Positions 63,820 to 64,000 of a DNA stretch of 64,000 nucleotides are shown one piece after another. Each line of letters opens with the position of its first letter. Position 1 is the first letter of the stretch. The position numbers and the translations under genes are program-made. The stretch lies in contig JAOSJP010000037.1 of the NCBI GenBank assembly GCA_027494015.1, positions 62,001 through 126,000 of the forward strand, written 5' to 3'. Below the pieces are notes generated by a model. The model searched no databases. It was not told the DNA's origin and saw only the letters and a list, made by a program, of their open reading frames with translations. Source of the DNA: Anaerolineae bacterium (GTDB lineage: Bacteria; Chloroflexota; Anaerolineae; Aggregatilineales; Aggregatilineaceae).

Positions 63820-64000
63820 TAGCTCGCCGCCCGCCGCTGGCGCCCGGCCTCGAAGAGCAGCACGCTGGCGGCGACCGCGGCGTTGAGTGACTCTGCGCCG
63901 CGTGCCATCGGGATGGAGACGGAAAGATGAGGCAGGTCGCGGGCGAGATCGCGCGGGCCGTGCGCCTCGCCGCCCACGACGATCAGCGAGGGCCGCGTCC
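63820..64000 (-). CDS. SpoU/TrmH-family RNA methyltransferase, C-terminal part
   Basis: The last 59 residues are in the window: LIVVGGEAHGPRDLARD (motif 2, usually GxExxG) and SIPMARGAESLNAAVAASVLLFEA (motif 3, ESLNxxxA), the knotted SAM-binding site. It methylates a ribose 2'-OH in rRNA or tRNA. The rest lies beyond the window. Confidence 0.9.

Overview
The window is GC-rich bacterial DNA with a Gram-type-ambiguous but strongly environmental gene set: Ser/Thr kinase, very large TPR ATPase, multi-PAS histidine kinases, many lipoproteins and secreted proteins with Pro/Thr linkers. GTG and TTG starts with good ribosome sites are common. The overall flavour (STAND-TPR proteins, PAP2/LD-transpeptidase genes, abundant short intergenic repeats) suggests a member of the Chloroflexota, probably Anaerolineae-like. 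That placement is inference from gene style; no rRNA or tRNA gene was seen. Several genes are broken by single-base changes in homopolymers (glgB, a VOC protein, a vapC), and 18826-18951 is an unnatural run of C, G and T, so part of the sequence is probably low-quality assembly.

Layout. 1-6.9 kb: lipoprotein, PAP2 membrane protein, a 1124-residue PAS/GAF histidine kinase, a secreted SdrD-B-like protein. 7-14.2 kb: haloalkane-dehalogenase-like hydrolase, PfkB sugar kinase, secreted SH3-like protein, DHA2-type drug exporter, an unknown protein, a DUF4097 lipoprotein. 14.2-18 kb: a Fur-family regulator divergent from a complete iron-siderophore/cobalamin-type ABC uptake operon, with a good promoter and two palindromes between them. 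18-29 kb: two tiny membrane proteins, repeats, LD-transpeptidase, an ArsR-arsenate-reductase fusion, a 1685-residue STAND-TPR protein, a Rieske-FAD reductase. 29-38.4 kb: a degenerate GTPase-like protein, a frameshifted VOC protein, PHP phosphatase, glgB (frameshifted near its end), a Ser/Thr kinase, a secreted propeller protein. 38.6-58.7 kb: a stretch holding five toxin-antitoxin modules between lpdA, a second PAS kinase, a peroxiredoxin, hisS, arsC, hutH, prs and acetyltransferases. 59-64 kb: DUF4395-thioredoxin pair, SLOG-domain protein, two unknown proteins, and the end of a SpoU-type RNA methyltransferase.

The most notable item is the peroxiredoxin at 45062-45772. Its peroxidatic cysteine codon is an in-frame UGA, followed at the right distance by a bacterial SECIS-like hairpin, so it reads as a selenoprotein (PrxU type). 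Second, two toxin-antitoxin modules are each flanked by direct repeats of about 70 bp: in one case the repeat is the 3' end of the preceding acetyltransferase gene (66 of 68 bases identical, both changes synonymous), in the other it is the transcription-terminator region between two convergent genes. This looks like cassette insertion that preserves the neighbouring gene. Third, the intergenic spaces are filled with at least five families of short palindromic or tandem repeats. One 115-bp inverted-repeat family (CCTGATG-type ends) has inserted into the end of the Rieske-FAD reductase gene and supplies its last nine codons and stop.
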